Below, one piece after another: positions 24,654 through 32,731 of a DNA stretch of 64,000 nucleotides. The first letter of the stretch is position 1, and each line of letters starts with the position of its first letter. The translations under genes were made by a program, and so were the position numbers. Source of the stretch: SSSZ01 sp016790965 (GTDB lineage: Bacteria; Pseudomonadota; Gammaproteobacteria; Burkholderiales; Rhodocyclaceae). The notes beneath the pieces are model-generated. The model had not been told where the DNA came from, searched no databases, and saw only the letters and a program-made list of their open reading frames with translations. The stretch spans positions 1 through 64,000 of the forward strand of contig JAEUNZ010000013.1 in NCBI GenBank assembly GCA_016790965.1, in the 5' to 3' direction.

Positions 24654-25754
24654 TCAGATCACCTCCAGTTCGGCGCGCAGGGCGCCGGCGGCCTTCATGG
24701 CCTGAAGGATGGCCAGCAGGTCGAGGGGATTCGCCCCTAGGGCGTTGAGGGCCTTGACCACCTCGGCAAGGTTGGCGCCGGCCTTGACGCTCATCAGGCT
24801 GCCGTTGTCCTGCTTGACCTGGATATCGGTGGCGGGGGCCTGGGCCGGCCCTCCGGGCTGTTCGCCGACGACGACGGACAGATTGCCGTGGGCCACGGCA
24901 CAGCTCTCCAGCGTCACGGTCCGGTTCATGACCACCGAGCCGGTGCGGGGATTGACGATGACCTTGGCGGCGGAAACCGCCGGCGTGACTTCCAGATTGT
25001 CGAGCCGCCCCAGGAAGGCGACCCGGGCGTCGGCTTCGTCCGGCGCCCGCACCCGGATCTGGCGGCCATCCACCGCCTGGGCCACGTTGCGACCCAGGGC
25101 GGCATTGATGGCCTCGACGACTTTCTGCGCGGTCCCGAAGTCGGCGCTGGCCAGTTCGTAGTGAATGTAGGGGCCGTTGCCCACCGGCGTCGGCACTTCG
25201 CGCTCGACCGTCGCGCCGGCCGGGATGCGGCCCGCGGAGAGGTGATTGACGGTGACCTTGGCGCCCCCCGCCGAGGCGCCTGCGCCGCCCACCAGGACGT
25301 TGCCCTGGGCGATGGCATAAACCTGGCCATCAGCGCCTTTCATAGGGGTCATCAGCAGGGTGCCGCCCCGCAGGCTCTTGGCGTTGCCCAGGGAGGATAC
25401 CGTCACGTCCATCGCCTGCCCGGCCTTGGAAAAGGGTGGCAGGTTGGTGGTGACCATGACCGCCGCGGCGTTTTTCAGCTGGAGCTTGGCGGCTTGGTCG
25501 GCGGACAGGGTGATGCCCATCTGGGCCAGCATGTTGGCGATGGCCTGGGTGGTGAATGGGGTCTGGGTGGTCTGGTCACCGGTGCCGTCCAGGCCGACCA
25601 CGATGCCGTAGCCGATGAGCTGGTTGTTGCGCACCCCCTGTATGCTGGCCAGGTCCTTGATGCGCTCGGCCTGGGCCGTACCCGCCAGGAGAGTGCAGCA
25701 GCCGGCGGCGAGGATTGCCGCCTGCCGGAACCATTTGCCGCTCGATGTCTTCAT
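24654..25754 (-). CDS. flgI: Flagellar P-ring protein FlgI
   Basis: A 366-residue periplasmic protein with a signal peptide (AAILAAGCCTLLAGTAQA) and the FlgI core (RIKDLASIQGVRNNQLIGYG, VVGLDGTGDQ, MTPMKGADGQVYAIAQGN). Its C-terminal segment ends NALGANPLDLLAILQAMKAA. It forms the P ring around the rod in the peptidoglycan layer. It lies between flgH (25 bp) and flgJ. Confidence 0.97.
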   Translation of the reverse strand: MKTSSGKWFRQAAILAAGCCTLLAGTAQAERIKDLASIQGVRNNQLIGYGIVVGLDGTGDQTTQTPFTTQAIANMLAQMGITLSADQAAKLQLKNAAAVMVTTNLPPFSKAGQAMDVTVSSLGNAKSLRGGTLLMTPMKGADGQVYAIAQGNVLVGGAGASAGGAKVTVNHLSAGRIPAGATVEREVPTPVGNGPYIHYELASADFGTAQKVVEAINAALGRNVAQAVDGRQIRVRAPDEADARVAFLGRLDNLEVTPAVSAAKVIVNPRTGSVVMNRTVTLESCAVAHGNLSVVVGEQPGGPAQAPATDIQVKQDNGSLMSVKAGANLAEVVKALNALGANPLDLLAILQAMKAAGALRAELEVI

Positions 25755-25778
25755 TTACCGCCTCCGGCCGTATTTTTC

Positions 25779-26441
25779 CTAGAACGGCAGAACACTAAGG
25801 AAGAAGCGTGCCAGCCAGCCGATGGTTTCCGAATCGGAGATCTGGCCGGCGGATTTGTATTCGATGCGGGCGTCGGCGATCTTGGACGAGGGCACGGTGT
25901 TGGTGGAATCGATGAACACCGGATTGACCACGCCCGAAACGCGCACATATTCCTGCTCCTTGCCGATGGCGACCTGCTTTTCGCCGGAAACCAGCAGATT
26001 GCCGTTGGGCAGGACCTCGATGACCGTGGCGGTCATGGTGCCGTTGAACAGGTTGCGGTTGCCGGCGTTGCCCTTGCCCTCGAAGGCGGTCGTGCTGCTC
26101 GCGTCCACACCCAGGCCCCGCAGACCCTTGCCCGGAAGTCGCGCAAGCGTCGTCACGTCGGCCGTCATGGAACTGCTGCGGTCGATCTTGGCGTTGGAGG
26201 TGGTGGACGCCGAGGTGCTCTCGGTGATCGTGACGGTCAGGGTGTCGCCGACGAAGCGGGCCCGGTGATCCTCGAAGAGCGGCCGGCTGTAACCCGCTTG
26301 GTAGATGGCGCCCCGCCCCGCCGCAGTTGCCGGCCTGTCTGCGGGCCTGGTGGTCATGGGTTGATGGACATTGGTCGGCGGTACGGTCTGACAGGCGGCC
26401 AGGAGAAGCGCGGCGAGCCCAAGGGGAATGAGGCTTCTCAT
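25779..26441 (-). CDS. flgH: Flagellar L-ring lipoprotein FlgH
   Basis: About 220 residues with a lipoprotein signal (LGLAALLLAACQT) and the FlgH core (GAIYQAGYSRPLFEDHRARF, VGDTLTVTITESTSAST, NGNLLVSGEKQVAIGKEQEY). It forms the outer-membrane L ring. The ATG at 26441 gives a standard signal peptide. A GTG at 26453 that overlaps the flgG stop would add four residues and couple translation. Confidence 0.95.
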   Translation of the reverse strand: MRSLIPLGLAALLLAACQTVPPTNVHQPMTTRPADRPATAAGRGAIYQAGYSRPLFEDHRARFVGDTLTVTITESTSASTTSNAKIDRSSSMTADVTTLARLPGKGLRGLGVDASSTTAFEGKGNAGNRNLFNGTMTATVIEVLPNGNLLVSGEKQVAIGKEQEYVRVSGVVNPVFIDSTNTVPSSKIADARIEYKSAGQISDSETIGWLARFFLSVLPF

Positions 26442-26449
26442 GGTGTTGC

Positions 26450-27232
26450 TCACAGTTGGGTCAGGCGGGCCAGCATCTGATCGGATGTGGACACCACCTT
26501 GCTGTTGAGTTCGTAGGCCCGCTGGGTCTGGATCATGGTCACCAGTTCCTCGGCCACGTTGACGTTGGAGGTTTCCACATAACCCTGGCTGACGATGCCG
26601 GCGCCGTTGGTCCCCGGGGTGTTGGGGGTGGGGGCGCCACTGGCGGCGGTCTCCTGGAACAGATTCTGCCCCAGGCTTTGCAGGCCCCCGGGGTTGATGA
26701 AGGTGGCCAGCTGGATGGAGCCGATCTGGGTGGCAGTAGCGCTGCCCGTCTGGGTGACGGTCACCGTGCCGTCCTGCCCGATGGACATAGACAGCGCGTC
26801 GGCAGGAATGGTGATCGCCGGAGACAGGGGAAAGCCGTCGGCCGTGACGATCTGGCCCTGATTGTCCTTCTGGAAGGAGCCGTCCCGGGTGTAGCCCGTG
26901 GTGCCGTCCGGCAGAAGGATCTGGAAAAATCCGTTGCCCTGGACAGCGATATCGAGGGAGTTGTCGGTCTTTTGCACATTGCCCTGGGTGAATACCCGGG
27001 CCACCGCCACCGGACGGGCTCCCGTGCCGATCTGCAGGCCGGTGGGGATCTGGGTCTGTTGCGAGGACTGGGCACCGGGCTGGCGCAGGGTCTGGTAGAG
27101 CAGATCCTCGAACACGGCCCGGCCGCGCTTGTAGCCGTTGGTGCTGACGTTGGCCAGGTTGTTGGCGATGACGTCGAGCTGGGTCTGCTGGGCGTCGAGA
27201 CCGGTGCGGGCAATCCAGAGGGAGCGGATCAT
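26450..27232 (-). CDS. flgG: Distal rod protein FlgG
   Basis: A 260-residue rod protein with the axial N-terminus (MIRSLWIARTGLDAQQTQLD, VIANNLANVSTNGYKRGRAV), the insertion seen in distal rod proteins, and the C-terminus QGYVETSNVNVAEELVTMIQ, TQRAYELNSKVVSTSDQML. Its length equals the standard 260. Repeat copy 3 separates it from flgF. Confidence 0.97.
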   Translation of the reverse strand: MIRSLWIARTGLDAQQTQLDVIANNLANVSTNGYKRGRAVFEDLLYQTLRQPGAQSSQQTQIPTGLQIGTGARPVAVARVFTQGNVQKTDNSLDIAVQGNGFFQILLPDGTTGYTRDGSFQKDNQGQIVTADGFPLSPAITIPADALSMSIGQDGTVTVTQTGSATATQIGSIQLATFINPGGLQSLGQNLFQETAASGAPTPNTPGTNGAGIVSQGYVETSNVNVAEELVTMIQTQRAYELNSKVVSTSDQMLARLTQL

Positions 27233-27241
27233 GGCGTTTTC

Positions 27242-27409
27242 CTAGTAGTCAGTCAGATAGGCTTGCGTGGATGCCTTGGCGCGCCTCCGCGTCCGGATCG
27301 CGCGAAGCGAACCGCAGCCATAGCCGAAGCTATGGCGAGGATGAGCGACAAAGCGAGCGGGGATGCGGGGCAGGCCGAACATAGCTGTACCTATCTGACT
27401 GGCTACTTA
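27242..27409. repeat. Long palindromic repeat element, copy 3 (inverted)
   Basis: A 168-bp element lying within the flg operon between flgF and flgG, in the opposite orientation to copies 1 and 2. The outer arms 27244-27261 and 27390-27407 pair over 18 bp with one mismatch (a G-T pair in one strand). The central hairpin 27317-27336 is identical in stem to copy 1. About 40 bp around the centre match copy 1 closely; the regions between core and arms have diverged. Confidence 0.82.
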
Positions 27410-27416
27410 TGGGAGA

Positions 27417-28160
27417 TCAGGCGGCCAGCGCAAGGAGCTGGTCGGCGCGCTGGGCGTTGCCTTCGGCGTTCTGCATCATCTTGATCTGCATCTCGAACTG
27501 GCGGGACAGGCTGATGAGATTGACCATGGCATCGACCACATTGACGTTGCTGCCTTCCAGGGCGCCGGAATTGAGACGCACCTGATCGTCCGCCGGAGCC
27601 ACCCCGCCACCCCGCAGGCGGAAAAAACCGTCGTCCCCCCGTACCAGATCGGCCTCGGGCGGATTGACCAGCTTGATGCGCCCCACGGCGTTGGAACTGT
27701 TGGGCGTCCCGAAGGAGGGCACCACGGAGACCGTACCGTCGGGGGCAATTTCCACCACGTTGTCCGGCGGCACGTTGATGGGCCCGCCGTCGCCGGCCAG
27801 GGTCTGCCCCCCCTTGGTTTGCAGCAGGCCATTCACATTGACGTCCAGGCTGCCCGCCCGGGTGTAGGCCTCGCTGCCGTCCGGCATCTGGAGGGCTATC
27901 CAGCCGCGGCCGCGTACCGCCACGTCGAGATTGCGGCCCGTATACATCAAGGGGCCTTCGTCGAAAACATCGGCCACCGTCGCGTCCACCACGAAGGCCC
28001 GCGTAGGCACGCCTTCGCCCAGCACCGGTACGGCGCGGAAGCGGTGCTCCTGGGCCTTGAAACCGATGGTGCTGGCGTTGGCCAGGTTGTGAGCATTGCC
28101 CGCCTGTTGCAGGAAGGTGTGCTTGGCCCCGGTCATCGCGGTGTAGATCAGGCGATCCAT
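27417..28160 (-). CDS. flgF: Proximal rod protein FlgF
   Basis: A 247-residue rod protein (MDRLIYTAMTGAKHTFLQQA, NAHNLANASTIGFKAQEHRF; C-terminus GSNVNVVDAMVNLISLSRQF, EMQIKMMQNAEGNAQRADQL). It is part of the proximal rod with FlgB and FlgC. It starts 28 bp after flgE ends. Confidence 0.96.
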   Translation of the reverse strand: MDRLIYTAMTGAKHTFLQQAGNAHNLANASTIGFKAQEHRFRAVPVLGEGVPTRAFVVDATVADVFDEGPLMYTGRNLDVAVRGRGWIALQMPDGSEAYTRAGSLDVNVNGLLQTKGGQTLAGDGGPINVPPDNVVEIAPDGTVSVVPSFGTPNSSNAVGRIKLVNPPEADLVRGDDGFFRLRGGGVAPADDQVRLNSGALEGSNVNVVDAMVNLISLSRQFEMQIKMMQNAEGNAQRADQLLALAA

Positions 28161-28188
28161 GCTGGCGCTCCCGTCTTTTCAGAATCGA

Positions 28189-29496
28189 TCAGCGCAGGTT
28201 GACCAGGGTTTGGAGAATCTGGTCCTGGGTCTTGATCGACTGGGCGTTGGCCTGGTAGTTGCGCTGCTGGGTGATCAGATTGACCAGTTCCGCCGTGAGG
28301 TCCACGTTGGACTCTTCCACCGTCGCCGAACTGAGCACCCCCAGGCTGGAGGTGTTGGGCGCCCCCACCAGGGCCGGCCCGGAATCGGAGGTTTCCGTCC
28401 ATTGATTGTTGCCCAGGGACTGCAAGCCATTGGGATTGGTGAAATTGGCCAGCACCACCTGCCCCTGGTTGAAGGTTTGTCCGTTGCTGTAGCGGCCCTG
28501 GATGACGCCATCGTTGCCTACCGAGAGCCCCACCAGATGGCCCGCGGTGTAGCCATCCTGCTCGATGCGGTTGGTGCCGAAGGGGCTACCGAACTGCGTG
28601 CTGCCGGTGAAATCGATATTGAAGGCGAGGGGGGTGGCGGCGCCGTTGGTATTGCCCAGGCTGGTCCCCACATTGTTCAGGTCGATGGAGATGGCCACCG
28701 GGTTGCCGCTGTTGAGTTGCCCGGAAGTATTGAAGTTCAGGGTTCCCAGGGGGCCGGTGGCCCCACTGTTCTGGTTGGTGGTGCCATCGACGTTGGCGTA
28801 GACCTCCCAGTCCCCGGCCGTGGCCGCCTTGCGGAAATACATGGTCAGGGTGTGGGCGTTGCCCAGGGTGTCGTACACGGACAGGGCGGTGGAAAAGTTG
28901 TAGGTCAGGGGGTCCGGCGTCCAGCCGGCGACGGTGCCGGCCCCGGGCCCGTCGGCCCAGGCGCTGGTGGGCACCGTTTCCCGGGAATCCAGGTTGATGT
29001 TGGCCTTGACGCCGTTGAAGGTCGAACTGGTATTCGAGCCGGTCGCCACCGGCGCCAGGTCCGAGGCCGAAATTTGCAGGGCGACGGGCGTGGAGGCGGT
29101 GATGATGCCGGACTGAGCCGGGTATCCGGTGAGGCGCATGCCCTGGTCGTTGATGACGTAGCCGTTCTTGTCCAGGTGGAACTGTCCGTTGCGGGTATAG
29201 GTCACCGCGCCGTTGTTGTCCATGCGGAAGAAGCCGGCGCCGTTGATCGAGATATCCAGGGGATTGTTGGTGGTGGTGATGTTGCCCTGGGTGAATTGCT
29301 GCTGCACCGCCGACAGGCTGACGCCGATGCCCACCTGGCTGGCCCCGCTGCCGGCCAGGGAATTGGCATAGACGTCGGCAAAATGGGAAACCGCGCCCTT
29401 GTAGCCGACCGTGCTGGCATTGGCGATATTGTTGCTGGTGACGTCGATGGCTTTGGACGCCGTGTTGAGCCCGCTCAGACCTTGTTGGAATGCCAT
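28189..29496 (-). CDS. flgE: Flagellar hook protein FlgE
   Basis: A 435-residue hook subunit. It has the N-terminal axial helix (MAFQQGLSGLNTASKAIDVT, SNNIANASTVGYKGAVSHFA), a long exposed middle (YTRNGQFHLDKNGYVINDQG; NFSTALSVYDTLGNAHTLTM) and the C-terminus EESNVDLTAELVNLITQQRN, YQANAQSIKTQDQILQTLVN. The length is in the normal range. Confidence 0.97.
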   Translation of the reverse strand: MAFQQGLSGLNTASKAIDVTSNNIANASTVGYKGAVSHFADVYANSLAGSGASQVGIGVSLSAVQQQFTQGNITTTNNPLDISINGAGFFRMDNNGAVTYTRNGQFHLDKNGYVINDQGMRLTGYPAQSGIITASTPVALQISASDLAPVATGSNTSSTFNGVKANINLDSRETVPTSAWADGPGAGTVAGWTPDPLTYNFSTALSVYDTLGNAHTLTMYFRKAATAGDWEVYANVDGTTNQNSGATGPLGTLNFNTSGQLNSGNPVAISIDLNNVGTSLGNTNGAATPLAFNIDFTGSTQFGSPFGTNRIEQDGYTAGHLVGLSVGNDGVIQGRYSNGQTFNQGQVVLANFTNPNGLQSLGNNQWTETSDSGPALVGAPNTSSLGVLSSATVEESNVDLTAELVNLITQQRNYQANAQSIKTQDQILQTLVNLR

Positions 29497-29507
29497 GTTC
29501 TATCCCC

Positions 29508-30194
29508 TCAGTAAATTTCTTGCACGTCGTTGAAGGCAAAGTCGCCGAGACTGCCGAGATCGAGTACGAAGCCACCGCCGCTGCGCGTCACGGCACCCAC
29601 CCGACCCAACTGAAGGGCGGTGGGCGTGAGCGTCTTGCTGTCCTGGGTCGCCGTCACCTTGAAGCTGTAGCTGCCGTCGGGAACCTTGTTGCCGGCGTTG
29701 TTCTTGCCGTCCCACAGGAAGGTGGCGGTGCCGGCTTCGTATTCGCCCAGGTTGGCGGTGCGCACGAGGTTGCCGGACTTGTCGAAAACCTGGACCTGCA
29801 CGTTATCCACCGCCTGGTCGAGCTTGAAGCCCGCAGCAGCGACCCCCTCGGACAGGGTGAGATTCTTGCCCGGCACCAGGACGGTCTTGCCGATGATGCC
29901 CGCCGCCTGCATGGCCTGGGCGTTGTTGTAGCCGTCGAGCAGCTTGGTCAGGGTGGCGTTGAGCCTTTCGATGCCATTGACCGTGTTGATCTGGGCAAGC
30001 TGGGTGGTGACCTGGGCGTTGTCCAGCGGATTGAGCGGATCCTGGTTCTTGATCTGCGTCATCAGCAAGGTGAGGAAGCGATCCTCCATGGCCTCGGTGG
30101 TGGACTTGCTCTTGGTGGTGCTCGAGGTGCCGTTGAGGGCGGCGAAGATATCCGCCGCCGATCCGGTACCGCTGGTGGATGTGGTCGTTGCCAT
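29508..30194 (-). CDS. flgD: Hook-capping protein FlgD
   Basis: A 228-residue hook assembly cap. The N-terminal conserved part is FLTLLMTQIKNQDPLNPLDN followed by AQVTTQLAQINTVNGIERLN. The middle holds the FlgD Ig-like/tudor region (VQVFDKSGNLVRTANLGEYE, FLWDGKNNAGNKVPDGSYSF). It is needed for hook polymerisation and does not stay in the finished hook. It sits between flgC (12 bp) and flgE (11 bp). Confidence 0.96.
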   Translation of the reverse strand: MATTTSTSGTGSAADIFAALNGTSSTTKSKSTTEAMEDRFLTLLMTQIKNQDPLNPLDNAQVTTQLAQINTVNGIERLNATLTKLLDGYNNAQAMQAAGIIGKTVLVPGKNLTLSEGVAAAGFKLDQAVDNVQVQVFDKSGNLVRTANLGEYEAGTATFLWDGKNNAGNKVPDGSYSFKVTATQDSKTLTPTALQLGRVGAVTRSGGGFVLDLGSLGDFAFNDVQEIY

Positions 30195-30206
30195 GGTTCA
30201 GTCCTC

Positions 30207-30617
30207 CTACTGGCCGATCTGCAGAGTGCGCATCATCATGTTCTTGGCGGTGTTCATGACTTCGACGTTGCTCTGGTAGGAGCGCGAGGCGGAGATCATG
30301 TTGGTCATTTCCTCGACCACATTCACATTGGGGAAGGCGACGTAGCCTTTCTCGTCGGCGGCGGGATTCTTGGGGTCGTACACCATGCGGGGAGGCGCGG
30401 CGTCCTCGACCACCTGGCGCACCCGCACCCCCCGGGCGCCATCGCTGGCGCCGGCCACGGGAACGGCCTCGAAGACCACCTGCTTCGCCCGGTAGGGCCG
30501 GCCGTCGGAAGACACGATGCTGTCGGCGTTGGCCAAGTTGGACGCCACGGCGTTGAGACGCATGGACTGGGCGGTCATGGCGCTAGAGGAGATGTGAAAG
30601 ACGTTGAACAGGCTCAT
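30207..30617 (-). CDS. flgC: Proximal rod protein FlgC
   Basis: A 136-residue rod protein with the family N-terminus (FNVFHISSSAMTAQSMRLNA, VASNLANADSI) and C-terminus (YVAFPNVNVVEEMTNMISAS, RSYQSNVEVMNTAKNMMMRT). It is the second gene of the flgB operon. Confidence 0.97.
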   Translation of the reverse strand: MSLFNVFHISSSAMTAQSMRLNAVASNLANADSIVSSDGRPYRAKQVVFEAVPVAGASDGARGVRVRQVVEDAAPPRMVYDPKNPAADEKGYVAFPNVNVVEEMTNMISASRSYQSNVEVMNTAKNMMMRTLQIGQ

Positions 30618-30634
30618 GGGATGGGCTCCGGGCG

Positions 30635-31039
30635 TCAGGATTGGGTACTGAGGGCGGCTTTGAGGCCTTGCAGGCGGTCGCCCACCAGGCGGGCCAGGAT
30701 GTCGTATTGCAGGGCGTTCTCGGCCATCTGCGCGCGCTCCACGTCCATATCCACCGTATTGCCGTCCACGGCGGACTGGGTTTCCTTGCGGTAGGCCAGG
30801 GAAACCGAACCCGCGGCAGATCCGCCCTCCAGATGTCGATCCGAGCTGCGGCTAAGGGTCAGGTCGCCCAGGCCGCGCCCGCTCATGGCCTGGGCCATGG
30901 CCGAGCGAAAATCGAAATCCCGGGCCTTGTAATTGGGCGTATCGGCGTTGGCGATATTGGCGGCGAGCACCTGATGGCGCTCGGCGCGCAGCCCGATGGC
31001 GGTGCGCAAGGATTCCAGGCTGGCGGAGATGCTTTGCAT
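30635..31039 (-). CDS. flgB: Proximal rod protein FlgB
   Basis: A 134-residue rod protein, first gene of the leftward flg operon. The conserved segment is RAERHQVLAANIANADTPNY followed by KARDFDFRSAM, and the C-terminus is VDMDVERAQMAENALQYDIL. The ATG at 31039 gives the family length; longer frames run into the promoter region. A sigma54 promoter lies 34-50 bp upstream. Confidence 0.96.
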   Translation of the reverse strand: MQSISASLESLRTAIGLRAERHQVLAANIANADTPNYKARDFDFRSAMAQAMSGRGLGDLTLSRSSDRHLEGGSAAGSVSLAYRKETQSAVDGNTVDMDVERAQMAENALQYDILARLVGDRLQGLKAALSTQS

Positions 31040-31072
31040 GGGCTTTTCCAAAAGACGTTCCGCCAGCCCTTT

Positions 31073-31089
31073 TGCAGGAAGCGTGCCAA
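31073..31089 (-). promoter_or_regulatory. sigma54 (RpoN) promoter of flgB
   Basis: Read leftwards: TTGGCACGCTTCCTGCA. The sigma54 consensus is YTGGCACG-N4-TTGCW; here the -24 box is perfect and the -12 box is CTGCA, with the right spacing. It lies 34 bp before the flgB ATG. sigma54 control of hook-basal-body genes is known in polar flagellates. Confidence 0.85.
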
Positions 31090-31224
31090 GTGCTGCAAAC
31101 CGCGAAAACCCCGCCCCAGAGCCGTCTTGGAAGCGGCACAAGAGTTCCGTCTCGGCAAGGATCGGCAAAACTTGCCGCTGCCGCTATTCCGCCTTGCCGC
31201 CCCCTTGGGCACAATGGCAAGGCC

Positions 31225-31917
31225 ATGCTCCCCCGTCCCCAAGCACTGCTCCTACTCTTTGCCTCGTGCTGCACCCTCTCCCCGGTCGCCTCGGCAAGCG
31301 AGGAAGATCCCATCGTCGCCCTGGCCGAACGCCACGCGCGGGAGCAAAGCCGTGCCCTGCCGGGCCGGGTGACCCTCGAGATGGGTCGCCTCGACCCCCG
31401 CACCCGACTGCCCCCCTGTCCAGCGCCGCAGGCCTATACCCCGCCGGGCGCCCGCCCCATGGGCAAGACCCAGGTCGGCGTGCGCTGCACTGCGCCGCGG
31501 GCCTGGAACGTCCTCATTCCCGTCCATGTGCGGGTCACGGGATCCTATGTGAGTACCGGGCGCGCCCTGCCTGCCGGTCACCTTATCCAGGCCGAGGATC
31601 TGGTCTCCAGCGAAGGGGAACTCGACAGCCTGCCCACAGGCACCGTCACCGACCCGGCCGCGGTCGTGGGCAAGACCCTGCGCAACGCCCTGGCCGCCGG
31701 TCAACCCCTGCGCGCCCAGCAGCTGCTGGCTCCCCTGGTCATCCGTCAGGGGCAGTCGGTCAGGGTCGTTTCAAGAGGTTCCGGCTTTGCCGTGAGCGCC
31801 GAGGGGCGCGCATTGAACGACGCCGCGGAAGGCCAGATGGTCCGGGTACGACTATCGGAACGGCGGATGGTCTCGGGCACGGCGACGGGCGAAGGCAACG
31901 TTGAGGTAAATTTTTGA
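31225..31917 (+). CDS. flgA: P-ring chaperone FlgA
   Basis: A 230-residue periplasmic protein with a signal peptide (ALLLLFASCCTLSPVASA) and the SAF-type FlgA region (SYVSTGRALPAGHLIQAEDL, GKTLRNALAAGQPLRAQQLL, GQSVRVVSRGSGFAVSAEGR). It assists FlgI P-ring assembly. The ATG at 31225 gives a clean signal peptide. It is divergent from flgB and leads flgM and flgN. Confidence 0.95.
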   Translation: MLPRPQALLLLFASCCTLSPVASASEEDPIVALAERHAREQSRALPGRVTLEMGRLDPRTRLPPCPAPQAYTPPGARPMGKTQVGVRCTAPRAWNVLIPVHVRVTGSYVSTGRALPAGHLIQAEDLVSSEGELDSLPTGTVTDPAAVVGKTLRNALAAGQPLRAQQLLAPLVIRQGQSVRVVSRGSGFAVSAEGRALNDAAEGQMVRVRLSERRMVSGTATGEGNVEVNF

Positions 31918-31918
31918 C

Positions 31919-31945
31919 TCAAGTCTTCCCGGATTGGGCCGATAA
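31919..31945 (+). promoter_or_regulatory. sigma28 (FliA) promoter of flgM
   Basis: TCAAGTCT, an 11-bp spacer, then a perfect GCCGATAA. Against TAAAGTTT-N11-GCCGATAA this is 6 of 8 and 8 of 8 with exact spacing. It begins just after the flgA stop and lies 37 bp before the flgM GTG. Confidence 0.88.
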
Positions 31946-31982
31946 TCCGTGTGAATCGAAAAAGTTTCTTGTAGGTGACTCC

Positions 31983-32267
31983 GTGAAAATCGACAACACC
32001 CTGAAGCCCGCTACGCCCCAGACCACCGCCCGGACCAACGCTCCGAAGCCCGCCGCCACCTCGGGCGCCGCCGCTGCCGACGTCCACCTGAGCACGCTGG
32101 CGGCCGACCTGGCCGGCGGCGACGATACGCCGCCCATCAACGCCGCCCGGGTAGCCGAAATCCGCCAGGCCATCAGCGAAGGGCGATTCACCATCGACTC
32201 CGGCGTCATCGCCGATCGCCTGATCGCGACGGCACGCGAGTTGTTGCAAGGCCAGCGCAAGGCCTGA
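31983..32267 (+). CDS. flgM: Anti-sigma28 factor FlgM
   Basis: A 94-residue protein (VKIDNTLKPATPQTTART at the start; INAARVAEIRQAISEGRFTI, DSGVIADRLIATARELL at the end) with the disordered N-half and C-terminal FliA-binding helices of FlgM. It binds FliA until the hook is finished and is then exported. The GTG at 31983 is chosen because the bases upstream hold the sigma28 promoter. The stop overlaps the flgN start by one base. Confidence 0.94.
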   Translation: MKIDNTLKPATPQTTARTNAPKPAATSGAAAADVHLSTLAADLAGGDDTPPINAARVAEIRQAISEGRFTIDSGVIADRLIATARELLQGQRKA

Positions 32268-32731
32268 TGTCCTCCCCCGCCGCCATCATCGGGCGGGAAC
32301 TGGCGCTCGTAGAGCGCTTTCTTGCCGCACTTCTCGAAGAACAGGCCCTCCTGCGCCGAGGGGCGACGGAAGGTCTGGATGTCTTGGTCCAGGTAAAGGC
32401 GGAACTGGCCCGGGATCTGAATGCCGCCTCGTCCGCGCGTGAAGTCTGGCTTTCGGCCCAGGACACCGATGCCGGCCGGCGGGGTATGGAGGCCTGGCTG
32501 GCCCGGCACCCGGAGGATGAAGTTTCGCGCCAGGCCTGGCAGGCGCTGATCGCCCGGGCGGAAGAAGCGCAAACGGCCAACGCTCTGAACGGCCAGTTGA
32601 TCGCCCAGCGCCTGCACACGACCCATCAGGCCCTGGCCATTCTCTCTGCCGAGTCCCCGGCTGCCGGCCTTTATGGCCGCGACGGCCAGTCCGCCCTCGG
32701 CACGGGCAGCCGCATTATCGATTCTGCGTAG
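32267..32731 (+). CDS. flgN: Flagellar export chaperone FlgN
   Basis: A 154-residue, mostly helical protein (LALVERFLAALLEEQALLRR, ANALNGQLIAQRLHTTHQAL, LYGRDGQSALGTGSRIIDSA). The last stretch is the typical FlgN tail. It is a chaperone for FlgK and FlgL. Its last 17 bp overlap the converging motD gene. Confidence 0.9.
   Translation: MSSPAAIIGRELALVERFLAALLEEQALLRRGATEGLDVLVQVKAELARDLNAASSAREVWLSAQDTDAGRRGMEAWLARHPEDEVSRQAWQALIARAEEAQTANALNGQLIAQRLHTTHQALAILSAESPAAGLYGRDGQSALGTGSRIIDSA

Noticed and set aside
20643..24740. Very long open frame (over 1300 codons) on the + strand opposite flgL, flgK and flgJ
   Set aside because: It is the antisense shadow of GC-rich flagellar genes whose protein families are certain; its translation is low-complexity with no domain.
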